In this document: piece by piece, positions 21,348-31,009 of the stretch
Numbering within the stretch: position 1 is the stretch's first letter
Layout: each line of letters begins with the position of its first letter
Program-made: the position numbers and the translations under genes
Notes under the pieces: generated by a model
Told to the model about the DNA's origin: nothing
The model's input: only the letters and a program-made list of their open reading frames with translations
The model's database searches: none
NCBI RefSeq assembly: GCF_000422785.1
Contig: NZ_AUGS01000001.1
Location: 124,001 to 188,000, forward strand
Direction: 5' to 3'
DNA from: Pseudovibrio exalbescens DSM 16456
GTDB taxonomy: Bacteria > Pseudomonadota > Alphaproteobacteria > Rhizobiales > Stappiaceae
Length of the DNA: 64,000 nt

Positions 21348-24300
21348 TTACTCGAAATAAGACTGTAGAGGTCTCACTTCAAGATTTCCAGCTAAATACG
21401 CCTCAATGCCCTTGGCTGCGGCAACAGATCCCGCCACCGTCGTGTAATAGGGCACTTTGTTGATCAGCGTCGCTCTACGGAGCGAACGGCTGTCTGCAAC
21501 GGCTTCAGCTCCTTCGGTCGTGTTGAAGACCAGCTGAACCTCGCCATTCTTGATAGCATCTACAATATGAGGACGCCCTTCAAGGACCTTGTTGATCTTT
21601 GAACAGGTAATCCCCTGTTGCTCAAGGAACCGCTGCGTTCCTGAGGTGGCTATGATCTTGAACCCCACCCGTTGCAGGCGTCGTGCGGCCTGTGTGATGC
21701 GATCCTTGTCCGCGTCCTTCACGGAAATGAAGGCCGTTCCGCCGGTTGGAAGACTGTGGCCGCTGGCCAGCTGAGACTTGGCAAAGGCGATGGAGAAGTC
21801 GCGGTCGATACCCATGACTTCGCCGGTTGAGCGCATTTCCGGCCCCAGAATGGTGTCCACGCCAGGGAAACGGGCGAATGGGAACACAGCTTCCTTCACC
21901 GTGATGTGGTGCAGGTGTTTGGGCTTGAGATTGAACGAGGCAAGGCTTTCGCCGGCCATGACCCGAGCGGCGATCTTGGCGATCGGCTCCCCGATGGTCT
22001 TGGCCACGAATGGCACCGTTCTGGATGCCCGTGGGTTCACCTCCAACACGTAAATTTCGTCGTCCTTGATGGCGAACTGAACGTTCATCAGGCCGCCAAC
22101 ATTCAGGGCCAGCGCAAGTTTGCGTGTCTGGTCCTCAATGCGGCGGATCAAGTCCTGACCGATGTTGTAGGCCGGCAGCGAGCAGGCACTGTCGCCGGAA
22201 TGGATCCCGGCTTCCTCAATGTGTTCCATCAGGCCGCAGACAAACACATCCTTGCCGTCACACAGGGCATCTACGTCCACCTCGATGGCGTTGGAAAGGT
22301 AGCCGTCAATCAGAACCGGTGCGTCCCCGGACACTACGACCGCTTCGTTTATGTATTGATGGAACTGGTCGTCATCGCGGATGATCTCCATGCCGCGGCC
22401 ACCCAGCACGTAGGAAGGCCGGATCACAACGGGATAGCCGATCTGTTTGACGATTTGTTCGGCCTCTTCCACAGAGCGCGCGATGCCGTTCTCAGGCTGT
22501 TGCAATCCCAGATCCTGAAGCAAGCGCTGGAACCGGTCCCGGTCCTCGGCCAGGTCAATCATGTCTGGCGAGGTACCCAGGATCGGGATGCCGGCATCCA
22601 TCAGGTCGCGGGCGAGCTTCAGCGGGGTCTGGCCGCCGAACTGAACAATCACGCCGCGCAGTGTGCCTTTGGACTGTTCCAGTTTCAGGATTTCCAGTGT
22701 GTCTTCGCTGGTCAGCGGTTCGAAATAGAGACGATCCGAGGTGTCGTAGTCCGTTGAAACCGTTTCGGGATTGCAGTTGACCATGATTGCTTCAAAGTCC
22801 ACGTCCTTCAGCGCGAAGGCGGCATGGCAGCAGCAATAGTCGAACTCGATCCCCTGACCGATCCGGTTTGGTCCACCGCCCAGGATCACGACCTTCTGCC
22901 GATCGCTTGGTTCAGCTTCCGACATGATGGTGCCGGCGAATGGGGCTTCATAGGTGGAGTACATGTAGGCAGTGGGGGAGGCGAACTCGGCAGCGCAGGT
23001 ATCAATGCGCTTGTAGACCGGGCGAACATCCATCTTTTGCCGTAGATCACGCACTTCACGTTCGTCTGTGTCGGTGAGTTGGGCCAGACGGGCGTCGGAG
23101 AAGCCCATCGCCTTCAAGCGCCGCAGGCCTTCTGCATGGAGGGGCAGTCCGCGATTTTCGATTTCTTTCTCGAGATCGATGATGGACTTGATCTGCTCAA
23201 GGAACCACGGATCAATCTTGCACAGGGCATGGATGTCCTTTTCACTGACGCCCATACGCATGGCTTGAGCAACATAAAGCAGGCGCTCCGGCGTTGGGGT
23301 GCCTAGCGCCTTGCGCACCGCGTTGATGTCATCGCCTTGGCCGGTCCCCTGAATTTCAATGGGATCAAGACCCACCAGACCGGTTTCAAGGCCGCGCAAC
23401 GCTTTTTGTAGACTTTCCGGGAAGGTGCGGCCAATGGCCATGACTTCCCCGACGGATTTCATCGCCGTGGTGAGTTCCGGTTTGGCACCCTTGAACTTTT
23501 CAAAGGCGAACCGAGGGATCTTGGTGACAATGTAGTCGATGGTCGGTTCAAAGGAGGCCGGGGTCGCGCCGCCGGTAATGTCATTGTCCAGTTCGTCCAG
23601 TGTATAGCCCACGGCCAACTTGGCAGCGACCTTGGCAATCGGGAAGCCGGTTGCCTTGGAGGCCAAAGCGGACGACCGCGATACGCGCGGGTTCATCTCA
23701 ATCACAACCAGACGGCCGGTATCCGGGTCAACGGCAAACTGTACGTTGGAGCCACCGGTCTCCACACCGATTTCACGCAGCACCGCCAGTGAGGCGTTCC
23801 GCATGATCTGGTATTCCTTGTCCGTCAGGGTCAGGGCTGGAGCAACAGTAATGGAGTCCCCGGTGTGCACGCCCATGGGGTCGATGTTTTCGATTGAACA
23901 GATGATGATGCAGTTGTCCGCCTTGTCGCGCACAACTTCCATTTCGAATTCTTTCCAGCCGAGCAAGCTCTCGTCGATCAACACCTGTCCGGTCGGGGAG
24001 GCCTCGATGCCCGAGCGCACGATTTGCTCGTACTCTTCCCGGTTGTAAGCGACGCCGCCGCCGGTGCCACCAAGGGTGAAAGCGGGGCGGATAATTGCTG
24101 GCAGACCCACTTCATCCAGGTGCTGCATGGCGATCTGGATTCCGGCCGCGCGGTCATAATCGACGATGTCGCCATTTTCGTTGCGGATTGCCGGTGAGGA
24201 GGCAATCGCGGCACGCGGATTTTCAAGCCCGATGCGATCCATTGCAGCACGGAACTTTTCACGATCTTCAGCCTTGTCGATCACATCTGCCCGCGCGCCG

Positions 24301-24647
24301 ATCATTTCGACGCCATGCTTTTTCAGCACGCCCCGTTCTTCCAGTTTGAGCGCGCAGTTCAAAGCTGTCTGACCGCCCATGGTTGGCAACAGGGCATCCG
24401 GCTTTTCCTTGGCGATGATTTGTTCGACAATTTCCGGCGTGATGGGTTCAATGTAGGTCGCGTCTGCCAGATCCGGATCCGTCATGATGGTCGCGGGATT
24501 GGAGTTGACCAAGATAATTCGGTAGCCTTCTTCTCGCAGCGCCTTGCAAGCCTGAGTGCCGGAGTAATCGAACTCACAGGCCTGACCAATCACAATGGGA
24601 CCAGCCCCAATGATCAGAATGGATTGGATATCGTTGCGTTTTGGCAT
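21348..24647 (-). CDS. carB: Carbamoyl-phosphate synthase large chain
   Basis: CarB makes carbamoyl phosphate from bicarbonate, ammonia (delivered by CarA) and two ATP, for pyrimidine and arginine synthesis. Two homologous halves, each with an ATP-grasp, are present: [29 protein letters not shown] opens the first and [28 protein letters not shown] the second. The C-terminal allosteric domain ([30 protein letters not shown]) is complete. The length of 1099 residues is typical. The ATG at 24647 is preferred over the GTG two codons upstream. carA is 1.9 kb away, with two regulator genes between. Confidence 0.97.
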   Translation of the reverse strand: MPKRNDIQSILIIGAGPIVIGQACEFDYSGTQACKALREEGYRIILVNSNPATIMTDPDLADATYIEPITPEIVEQIIAKEKPDALLPTMGGQTALNCALKLEERGVLKKHGVEMIGARADVIDKAEDREKFRAAMDRIGLENPRAAIASSPAIRNENGDIVDYDRAAGIQIAMQHLDEVGLPAIIRPAFTLGGTGGGVAYNREEYEQIVRSGIEASPTGQVLIDESLLGWKEFEMEVVRDKADNCIIICSIENIDPMGVHTGDSITVAPALTLTDKEYQIMRNASLAVLREIGVETGGSNVQFAVDPDTGRLVVIEMNPRVSRSSALASKATGFPIAKVAAKLAVGYTLDELDNDITGGATPASFEPTIDYIVTKIPRFAFEKFKGAKPELTTAMKSVGEVMAIGRTFPESLQKALRGLETGLVGLDPIEIQGTGQGDDINAVRKALGTPTPERLLYVAQAMRMGVSEKDIHALCKIDPWFLEQIKSIIDLEKEIENRGLPLHAEGLRRLKAMGFSDARLAQLTDTDEREVRDLRQKMDVRPVYKRIDTCAAEFASPTAYMYSTYEAPFAGTIMSEAEPSDRQKVVILGGGPNRIGQGIEFDYCCCHAAFALKDVDFEAIMVNCNPETVSTDYDTSDRLYFEPLTSEDTLEILKLEQSKGTLRGVIVQFGGQTPLKLARDLMDAGIPILGTSPDMIDLAEDRDRFQRLLQDLGLQQPENGIARSVEEAEQIVKQIGYPVVIRPSYVLGGRGMEIIRDDDQFHQYINEAVVVSGDAPVLIDGYLSNAIEVDVDALCDGKDVFVCGLMEHIEEAGIHSGDSACSLPAYNIGQDLIRRIEDQTRKLALALNVGGLMNVQFAIKDDEIYVLEVNPRASRTVPFVAKTIGEPIAKIAARVMAGESLASFNLKPKHLHHITVKEAVFPFARFPGVDTILGPEMRSTGEVMGIDRDFSIAFAKSQLASGHSLPTGGTAFISVKDADKDRITQAARRLQRVGFKIIATSGTQRFLEQQGITCSKINKVLEGRPHIVDAIKNGEVQLVFNTTEGAEAVADSRSLRRATLINKVPYYTTVAGSVAAAKGIEAYLAGNLEVRPLQSYFE

Positions 24648-24807
24648 TTTCACTCACAATCGTTCGCGTACCGCCGCGCCTCCTCAACATCTGGTTGAGC
24701 AGGTGGCAGGGTGGATGGCAGTTATGTCGGCTGAAAGTGCCTTATAAGAAATAATCCGAAGATGTAAAACCCTTACAAGCCAAATTCGCCTAAATTCTTG
24801 CAGTAGA

Positions 24808-25086
24808 CTACTTTTTTTCTGAAAGAGCGGGCTCGGCTTCGAAGGCCAGAATGCGTTCACCGTTGTAGTCGGCGACACCTTGCTTCAAGGCAAAGCAGGC
24901 AAGACGCACCGATTTGGGAATCTCGACTGGTCGGCCATCTCGCTTGCCCTTCTCATAGTACTGGATCATACGCTTCTTCAGGCCCAGATACTCCGCGGCT
25001 TCCTTTTGCTTGAGGCCGAGAGATCGTCGCCATGCTTTGAACTGTTCAGGGCGCATGCCTGCGTCCGGTTTATTATGCGTGTCCAT
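24808..25086 (-). CDS. Small XRE-type helix-turn-helix protein
   Basis: A 92-residue protein with a helix-turn-helix (residues 13-46: RPEQFKAWRRSLGLKQKEAAEYLGLKKRMIQYYEKG) of the Cro/C1 type, followed by a short basic segment and a region (PKSVRLACFALKQGVADYNGE) common to small alphaproteobacterial regulators. It probably represses a nearby promoter. It lies 160 bases upstream of carB on the same strand. No terminator is seen between them, so co-transcription is possible. Confidence 0.8.
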   Translation of the reverse strand: MDTHNKPDAGMRPEQFKAWRRSLGLKQKEAAEYLGLKKRMIQYYEKGKRDGRPVEIPKSVRLACFALKQGVADYNGERILAFEAEPALSEKK

Positions 25087-25976
25087 CTAAGGTTTTCGCT
25101 TGGTTGTATGAAAAAGGCGGCGCAAGTTTGCCACAGGAGCGGCGAAATACAAATGCTTAAAACGGTGTGCGCCAGCGAAATTTCCTCAGCCTGAGTATTG
25201 GTCAGTTCAAGTGCCAGTTTGCGCAGCTTATTCGGGCCGGGTCTGGTGGCAGAGTATTCAAGTCGTGACCCCTCATTAGAATATAAAAATTCAATAGTTG
25301 CTCAGTGCATGAAAGTGCATGAGTGGTGGTCAAATTCGTCGCACCCAGTCCCCATCCTGTGAATTGTTGGGATATGAAAAGTTCTCAATGCTCACAGTGG
25401 GGTAAGGTGACGCTGCGATAAATGACTGTATTGTATGGAAATATTTCATTATAGGCTGTGATGATGCCATAAGTATCATGACTATTTCATGGTTTACGCT
25501 AGAAAATGACTTGTTGCAGACCTCTGCTTATTCTACGTTATGAAGCTGTTACAAGGGATGGACTTTGGCGGGTGACCTTAAGGTCATGATCTTGCTTTTC
25601 TATCCATTGAATTGAATGAAATTTTATTGAAGGGCATTTTCTAAGAATATCAGGCGTTGTGTATACATTGGCGTGATCAAGTAAAAAAACTTGACCGCTG
25701 GGTGTATTTTTAAGGTCGATTTGTGTAAATTATCAATAATTTCGCGTTGAGAACACAATGACGGAGCGCGAAAGCGGATTACATTGTCGTTCCTTTTCGA
25801 AGCCTCTGAGGCACCTTAAACAGGCCTCGAGGCTTTACTGAATGGGGCGGCGGCTCTGGGAGCACTTACAAAGTAACGAGCTGAAGAGTGGTACTAAGGG
25901 GGGTAATGATTGGATAGTGCTGGCTGAGGTGGGCAGGTGGTCCGATCCAATCTTTAAAGCTCTTCATTAATGGTGA
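25087..25976. other. 890-base AT-rich intergenic region with RNA hairpins
   Basis: No frame here has both length and a ribosome site. The centre (25260-25760) is AT-rich. Two structures stand out: a short stem TCAAGT/ACTTGA with an A-rich loop near 25677, and a longer hairpin at 25800-25835. The length and base composition suggest a long leader of the MerR gene, a small RNA, or decayed coding DNA. Confidence 0.4.
25800..25835 (+). promoter_or_regulatory. Two-step hairpin upstream of the MerR-family gene
   Basis: The arms AAGCCTC-T-GAGGC and GCCTC-GAGGCTT pair as 12 base pairs interrupted by one bulged T around an A-rich loop. No U run follows, so it is not a simple terminator; it could be a leader structure, 140 bases before the MerR start. 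Confidence 0.4.
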
Positions 25977-26453
25977 ATGAATAAACCACCGGGCAAAATG
26001 GAAATGAATACAATTCCGACCAAGCTTGATGTCGTTCCTGATATTGCAGGTCCAATTCGCGATGATGATGGTGATGGCCAGCTGCTGGCGATCTCCGAAA
26101 TGTCCGAGTTGTTCGGCGTTACATTGCGTACCTTGCGTTTTTACGAAGAAAAGGGATTGCTTAACCCGGTTCGTCGTGGGGCGCGACGGTTCTACCGTGC
26201 TCGTGATGTGGGCCGCATGCGCGTTATTCTGCAGGCCAAGAAGATTGGCCTGACCTTGGCTGAAGTCCGCCGCATCATCAAGTTGGTGGAAAGTGGCACA
26301 GCGCGGGACAAGCAAATCACCGAACTCAAGGAAATCTGCGTGTCTCAGGAGCAATTGCTGCTGGAACAGGAGCAGGCACTTAAAGAGCAGATCGCGGAAG
26401 TTCGCGGTGTTGTTGCAGCTCTGGGTCAGATCCTGGAGAACGAGCCAGCCTGA
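25977..26453 (+). CDS. MerR-family transcriptional regulator
   Basis: A 158-residue regulator with a winged helix-turn-helix (LLAISEMSELFGVTLRTLRFYEEKGLLNPVRRGARRFYRARDVGRMRVILQAKKIGLTLAEVRRII, residues 35-100) and a dimerisation coiled coil rich in Gln and Glu to the end. No cysteine cluster for metal binding follows, so it is not a MerR metal sensor. The start is uncertain: ATG at 25977, 25998 or 26004, all with weak ribosome sites. Comparable MerR proteins in alphaproteobacteria lie near ihfA; here it lies between carB and carA. Confidence 0.88.
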   Translation: MNKPPGKMEMNTIPTKLDVVPDIAGPIRDDDGDGQLLAISEMSELFGVTLRTLRFYEEKGLLNPVRRGARRFYRARDVGRMRVILQAKKIGLTLAEVRRIIKLVESGTARDKQITELKEICVSQEQLLLEQEQALKEQIAEVRGVVAALGQILENEPA

Positions 26454-26478
26454 ACTGGTTGAAATCGCTGTAAATAAT

Positions 26479-26509
26479 AAAGCCGGCCTGCTTCAGGGTG
26501 CCGGCTTTA
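26479..26509 (+). terminator. Terminator after the MerR-family gene
   Basis: AAAGCCGGC, a 13-base loop, then GCCGGCTTTATTGTTTT, 25 bases after the stop. It could also serve the converging carA transcript weakly. Confidence 0.75.
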
Positions 26510-26567
26510 TTGTTTTGGGTGGTTGCTGAAGCCCGCCGACCGTTTGTTGGCTGCGGGCTCAGGTCAA

Positions 26568-27752
26568 TCAGGTTGCCGGAGCATTTCCAGCCATGAACTG
26601 CGTGAACTGCTGGAACAGATATTGGCTGTCCTGCGGTCCGGGCGAAGCCTCCGGGTGGTACTGCACGGAAAAGACTGGGCGGTCTTTGAGCTGGATGCCG
26701 CAGTTGGAACCGTCGAACAGTGATACGTGGGTTTGCTCCACTGTCTCTGGAAGGCTGTCAGGATCCACAGCAAACCCATGATTCATCGAGGTGATTTCCA
26801 CCTTGCCGCTACGCATGTCCTTGACGGGGTGGTTGGCGCCATGGTGGCCCTGATGCATCTTGCGGGTTTTGCCGCCGAGGGCGAGCGCCAGCATCTGGTG
26901 ACCCAAACAAATGCCGAAGACCGGTTTGCCGCTATCCACCAGCGCTTTGATGGTCGGCACCGCGTACTCTCCGGTCGCTGCAGGGTCACCTGGACCATTG
27001 GACAGGAAAACGCCGTCCGGGTTCATGGAGAGAATGTCTTCGGCGCTGGTTTGAGCCGGGACAACTGTCACCTTGCACCCTGCGTCTGCCAGCAGACGCA
27101 GGATATTGCGTTTCACGCCATAGTCGATGGCCACTACGTGATGGACCGGGTCTTCCTGACGGCCATACCCTTCATCCCATTTCCAGGCGGTTTCGTCCCA
27201 ATCATAGCGCTGGGCTGCGGTGACGCTTGCTGCCAGGTCCATGCCTTCAAGACCGGGGAATGCCTTGGCTTCCTGCAGCAGTGCGTCGCGATCAAACTGG
27301 GCGCTGGGCTCGAAGGCGATTACGGCGTTCGGCATACCGGTTTCGCGAATGCGCGCGGTCAGGGCGCGGGTGTCAATGCCGGCAATGGCAATGATGCCCC
27401 GCGCTTTGAGCCAGGCATCCAGGTCCTTGGCGGCGCGATAGTTGGAAGGTTGCGTGATATCTGCCTTCAAAACAGCCCCGCGCACACCGGCATTGGATGC
27501 CATGTTGACGGTCTCGATATCCTCGTCGTTCACCCCTACATTACCTATATGTGGAAAGGTGAAGGTAATAATCTGGCCGGCATAAGAGGGGTCGGTGAGT
27601 ATTTCTTCATAGCCGGTGATGGCGGTGTTGAAGCATACTTCTCCGGTTGCCGATCCCGTCGCGCCAAGCCCAAAACCCTCGATAACGGTGCCGTCGGCGA
27701 GGATCAGAAGGGCAGTCGGCGGAGTTGCGGACCAAGCGTCTACAGGTTTCAT
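26568..27752 (-). CDS. carA: Carbamoyl-phosphate synthase small chain
   Basis: CarA is the class I glutamine amidotransferase that gives ammonia to CarB. The N-terminal CarA domain (PPTALLILADGTVIEGFGLGATG, CFNTAITGYEEILTDPSYAGQIITFTFPHIGN) and the amidotransferase domain (nucleophile Cys in GICLGHQML, catalytic His and Glu in QYHPEASPGPQDS) are intact. The ATG at 27752 (MKPVDAWS) is preferred as the family start; upstream Met codons at 27785 and 27806 are possible. It is divergent from yqeY-dnaG-rpoD, an arrangement common in alphaproteobacteria. Confidence 0.97.
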   Translation of the reverse strand: MKPVDAWSATPPTALLILADGTVIEGFGLGATGSATGEVCFNTAITGYEEILTDPSYAGQIITFTFPHIGNVGVNDEDIETVNMASNAGVRGAVLKADITQPSNYRAAKDLDAWLKARGIIAIAGIDTRALTARIRETGMPNAVIAFEPSAQFDRDALLQEAKAFPGLEGMDLAASVTAAQRYDWDETAWKWDEGYGRQEDPVHHVVAIDYGVKRNILRLLADAGCKVTVVPAQTSAEDILSMNPDGVFLSNGPGDPAATGEYAVPTIKALVDSGKPVFGICLGHQMLALALGGKTRKMHQGHHGANHPVKDMRSGKVEITSMNHGFAVDPDSLPETVEQTHVSLFDGSNCGIQLKDRPVFSVQYHPEASPGPQDSQYLFQQFTQFMAGNAPAT

Positions 27753-27992
27753 GACTTGCTTTCTTGATACAGTTGGTGACATCATGCGGCCATCAACAGC
27801 GAGCACCGGGGGTTGACTTTAGCTCATTGCAGTCGCATCAAGGCTGCGAATTTATGAGAAGGTAATGAACTGGTCAATATCACTTATTGTGAATAAAAGT
27901 CGCTAAACTGCTGAGATTTAGATCAGAAACCAATTTCCAATTCTTTCGAGATTATTCGCCAGTGGACGATTGATAAACAAGGGTTCCATGTA

Positions 27993-28457
27993 ATGCTGCG
28001 TGAAAAACTGGCTGAGGCCCTGAAGCAAGCTACGCAAAACAATGAAAAACGGCGTGCTGCAACGCTTCGGTTGATCTGTGCCGCAATTCAGGACCGCGAA
28101 GCGGCTGCCCGTGAGCAGGGCCGTGATGGTGTCTCGGATGATGAAGTTCTCAACCTGCTGCGCCACATGGTTGATCAGCGGGTGCATGAGTGTGTTCATT
28201 GCGAAGAGAACGGAAATGAAGAGCTGGCTGAACAAGAGCAGCAGGAAGCGGATCTGATCCGTGAGTTTCTGCCGCCGCAATTGTCCGATTATGAAATGCA
28301 GCTCATCTGCAAGACGGTGGTCAATAATCTGGAGGCCAAGGGGCTTCGGGACATGGGGCGGTGCATGTCTCATCTGAAGGAAAAGTATCCGGGACAGATG
28401 GATTTCGCCAAGGCCAGCTGTGTTGTCAAACAGCTACTGCGTCCGGCTGCGCCCTGA
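27993..28457 (+). CDS. yqeY: GatB/YqeY domain protein
   Basis: A 154-residue soluble protein of the YqeY family (MLREKLAEALKQATQNNEKRRAATLRLICAAIQDREAAAR at the start), which shares the tail domain of the GatB amidotransferase that binds tRNA. Its function in bacteria is undefined. It lies upstream of dnaG with a 130-base gap, its usual place in alphaproteobacteria. The C-terminal half is more divergent than usual, with additional cysteines. Confidence 0.92.
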   Translation: MLREKLAEALKQATQNNEKRRAATLRLICAAIQDREAAAREQGRDGVSDDEVLNLLRHMVDQRVHECVHCEENGNEELAEQEQQEADLIREFLPPQLSDYEMQLICKTVVNNLEAKGLRDMGRCMSHLKEKYPGQMDFAKASCVVKQLLRPAAP

Positions 28458-28587
28458 TCCTCGGGTCGGCGCGGCTATCCCGGCTGTTTCCCCATCCAAT
28501 TGATGCTCTGCTTGACGTTGCTCTGTGTCTTTGGCTTAACTCGGTTCATCGGCCGGCCTTCGGCTATTCAGAGGTAATCTAAATCGC

Positions 28588-30573
28588 ATGCGCTTCAGTC
28601 CGCAGCTGCTTGATGATATTCGCAATCGCCTTCCGTTGTCCGAGGTTGTCGGGCGTCGGGTCACCTGGGATCGGCGCAAGTCGCAGCCCGGGAAGGGTGA
28701 TTTTTGGGCGTGTTGTCCGTTCCATCAGGAGAACACGCCGAGCTTCCACGTGGATGACCGCCGCAATCGTTACAAGTGCTTCGGTTGTGGTGAATCTGGT
28801 GATCATTTCAAGTTCCTGACGGAAACCGAGGGACTGAGTTTTCCCGAGGCTGTCGAACAACTGGCCGAAATGGCGGGTGTGCCGTTGCCAGCGCCGGACC
28901 CGCAGGCTGCCAAGCGACAGGAAAAGCGTACCAGCCTGACCGACGTGTGCGAGTTGGCTGCGCAGTATTTCCGCAGTGTCTATCTCAGCCCGCAGGGTGA
29001 GCACGTGCGAGCCTATGCTGCCAAACGCGGATTGTCTCAAGACATCCAGCAGGAGTTTGTCTTCGGATTTGCACCGCCGGGCCGAGATAACCTGAAGCGC
29101 GCGTTGATGGGCCGTGGGGTTGATGAAGCGTTGCTTGTGGAAGCAGGCCTCTTGATCAAGCCGGATGACGGGCGACCATCTTATGATCGGTTCCGCAATC
29201 GCCTGATGATCCCCATTCATGACGATCGGGGCCGGGCTGTTGCGTTCGGTGGCCGAACCATGGATCCGGAAGGCCAGCCAAAGTATCTGAACTCGCCGGA
29301 AACGCCGATCTTCCACAAGGGCACCATGCTTTTCAACGCGCACCGGGCCCGCCAGCACGCGTTTGAGCGCAAGCAAGCAATCGTGGTTGAAGGGTACATG
29401 GATGCCATTGCCGTGTGGCAGGCCGGCTTCCAGGGTGTCGTGGCCAGCTTGGGAACCGCGTTTACAGAAGAGCAATGCGTTCGGTTATGGCGGTTCGCGG
29501 ACGAGCCCATCATCTGTTTTGACGGAGATGTTGCGGGCGTTTCAGCAGCCCATCGGGCGATTGACCGTATTCTGCCGGTTCTCACCAGTGGCAAATCATT
29601 TCAGTTTGCGCTGTTGCCGGACGGCAAGGACCCGGACGATCTGATTGCAGCGGCAGGACCTGCCGGGTTTCAGGCGGAGCTGGACAAGGCGCAGCCGCTC
29701 TCGCAGGTAGTGTGGGAGCGTGAAACCGGTCAGGCCCGCATTGATACGCCCGAACGCAAGGCGGCGTTGGAAAAGACGTTCGACGATCTCATCGGCCTGA
29801 TCAAGGACGAGAGGGTTCGCAAACGCTATCAGCGCGATTTCCGTCTTCGGCTGTCCAACCTGTTCTTCGAAGAAAGCCGGCGTGCGCGCGGCGATAGTTA
29901 CGGCGGGGGGCAATGGCGCTCCGGGTCTTCGTCCGGGGGCTATCAGGCGCGCGGACGCGGCGGCAGCTTCATGCGTGTCGAAGCGCCGGAGTCCGACAAG
30001 TTCGGCACCGAGCGTACCTTGTGTGCCATGTGCCTGACTTTCCCGGATCTGTTCGACCGGTATTACGAGCGCATTGTGCAATTGCGGTTTTCCAATGAAC
30101 TGCATGCCCGTTTCATGGCGGAGTATTGTCGCTTTGCTACCGATCTGCAGGGCGAATCCGTTGCCCAATACTTCAATCATCTGGATGAACGGTTCTACCG
30201 CATCCTGTCAGAGGTGCGCGGGTCCGAGCTAGAGCAGGTGGAAACGCCAGCTGCAGCCGGCGTTCATCGCTGGGGGGAACTGCGTCACCGGTTGCCCATT
30301 TTGAAGCTGGATCCGCCGGAAGACTTCATCGAGCAGATGTTCGTGCACTTCATTGATGTGCTAGAGCTGGGGCGTCTGGAGACCGAACTTCAGGAAGAGC
30401 TGGATGCGGTGTCCGATAATATTGATGAGGCGGCGTGGACTCGCATTCAGGCCATGACGCAGGATCTGAGCCGGCGCCGGGAGGAATGCGCGCGGGATGA
30501 TCAGCATCTGGCGGAGCGCGCCAAACGCATGCGCACGACAAAGGGCTCTGGTGCCGTAGAGGCGCATTATTAG
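28588..30573 (+). CDS. dnaG: DNA primase
   Basis: DnaG makes RNA primers for replication on the lagging strand, recruited by the replicative helicase. The CHC2 zinc finger is at residues 43-67 (CPFH...CFGC), the catalytic core has EFVFGFAPPG, the TOPRIM signature VVEGYMDAIA near 270 and the metal-binding FDGDVAG, and the C-terminal helicase-binding region is complete to residue 661. A Gly/Ser/Arg-rich linker (YGGGQWRSGSSSGGYQARGRGGSF) joins core and C-terminal domain. It precedes rpoD, the classic macromolecular synthesis order. Confidence 0.97.
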   Translation: MRFSPQLLDDIRNRLPLSEVVGRRVTWDRRKSQPGKGDFWACCPFHQENTPSFHVDDRRNRYKCFGCGESGDHFKFLTETEGLSFPEAVEQLAEMAGVPLPAPDPQAAKRQEKRTSLTDVCELAAQYFRSVYLSPQGEHVRAYAAKRGLSQDIQQEFVFGFAPPGRDNLKRALMGRGVDEALLVEAGLLIKPDDGRPSYDRFRNRLMIPIHDDRGRAVAFGGRTMDPEGQPKYLNSPETPIFHKGTMLFNAHRARQHAFERKQAIVVEGYMDAIAVWQAGFQGVVASLGTAFTEEQCVRLWRFADEPIICFDGDVAGVSAAHRAIDRILPVLTSGKSFQFALLPDGKDPDDLIAAAGPAGFQAELDKAQPLSQVVWERETGQARIDTPERKAALEKTFDDLIGLIKDERVRKRYQRDFRLRLSNLFFEESRRARGDSYGGGQWRSGSSSGGYQARGRGGSFMRVEAPESDKFGTERTLCAMCLTFPDLFDRYYERIVQLRFSNELHARFMAEYCRFATDLQGESVAQYFNHLDERFYRILSEVRGSELEQVETPAAAGVHRWGELRHRLPILKLDPPEDFIEQMFVHFIDVLELGRLETELQEELDAVSDNIDEAAWTRIQAMTQDLSRRREECARDDQHLAERAKRMRTTKGSGAVEAHY

Positions 30574-31009
30574 GGGCTGGAACGCTTTCAAGACGTGGAT
30601 GAAGGCAATATTTAGCGAAAATTAGATTGCTTAGTGTCGAATCACTCTTGCGAATCATGCAGTGCAAGCTAAATACACAGAACAGACAGCTAAGAGGAGC
30701 GCCCGAGGACCATAGCAGAGTCACAGCGGCGAATAGAGAATCTGGTTAGATGCTGTTGCAATCCAACGTATGCCGGTGAACAGGCCACGGACACGTGCGT
30801 CTACTTTTCAAAGAAAAGTGGTGCGGACGATGTTTTTTTGTGTCCGTCGCTTCCCGCGCTGGAACTGAGGTGGTCCTCAGGGTAATGCCGAGGATAGAAC
30901 GCGCCTCCAGTGGCAACAGTAATTCGTAGGGCCCCTGAAGTCCCGACAGGGTGCCGAGTTTGAAAACGCGATAATCGCGAGGCTTATGCCCGCGGCTTTG
31001 GAGCAGAGT
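30574..31009. other. Intergenic leader region before rpoD
   Basis: No gene was seen in 436 bases. A hairpin with arms CTTTTC and GAAAAG lies at about 30803-30818, and the region probably holds the rpoD promoter and a long leader; specific promoter elements are not clear. Confidence 0.4.
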
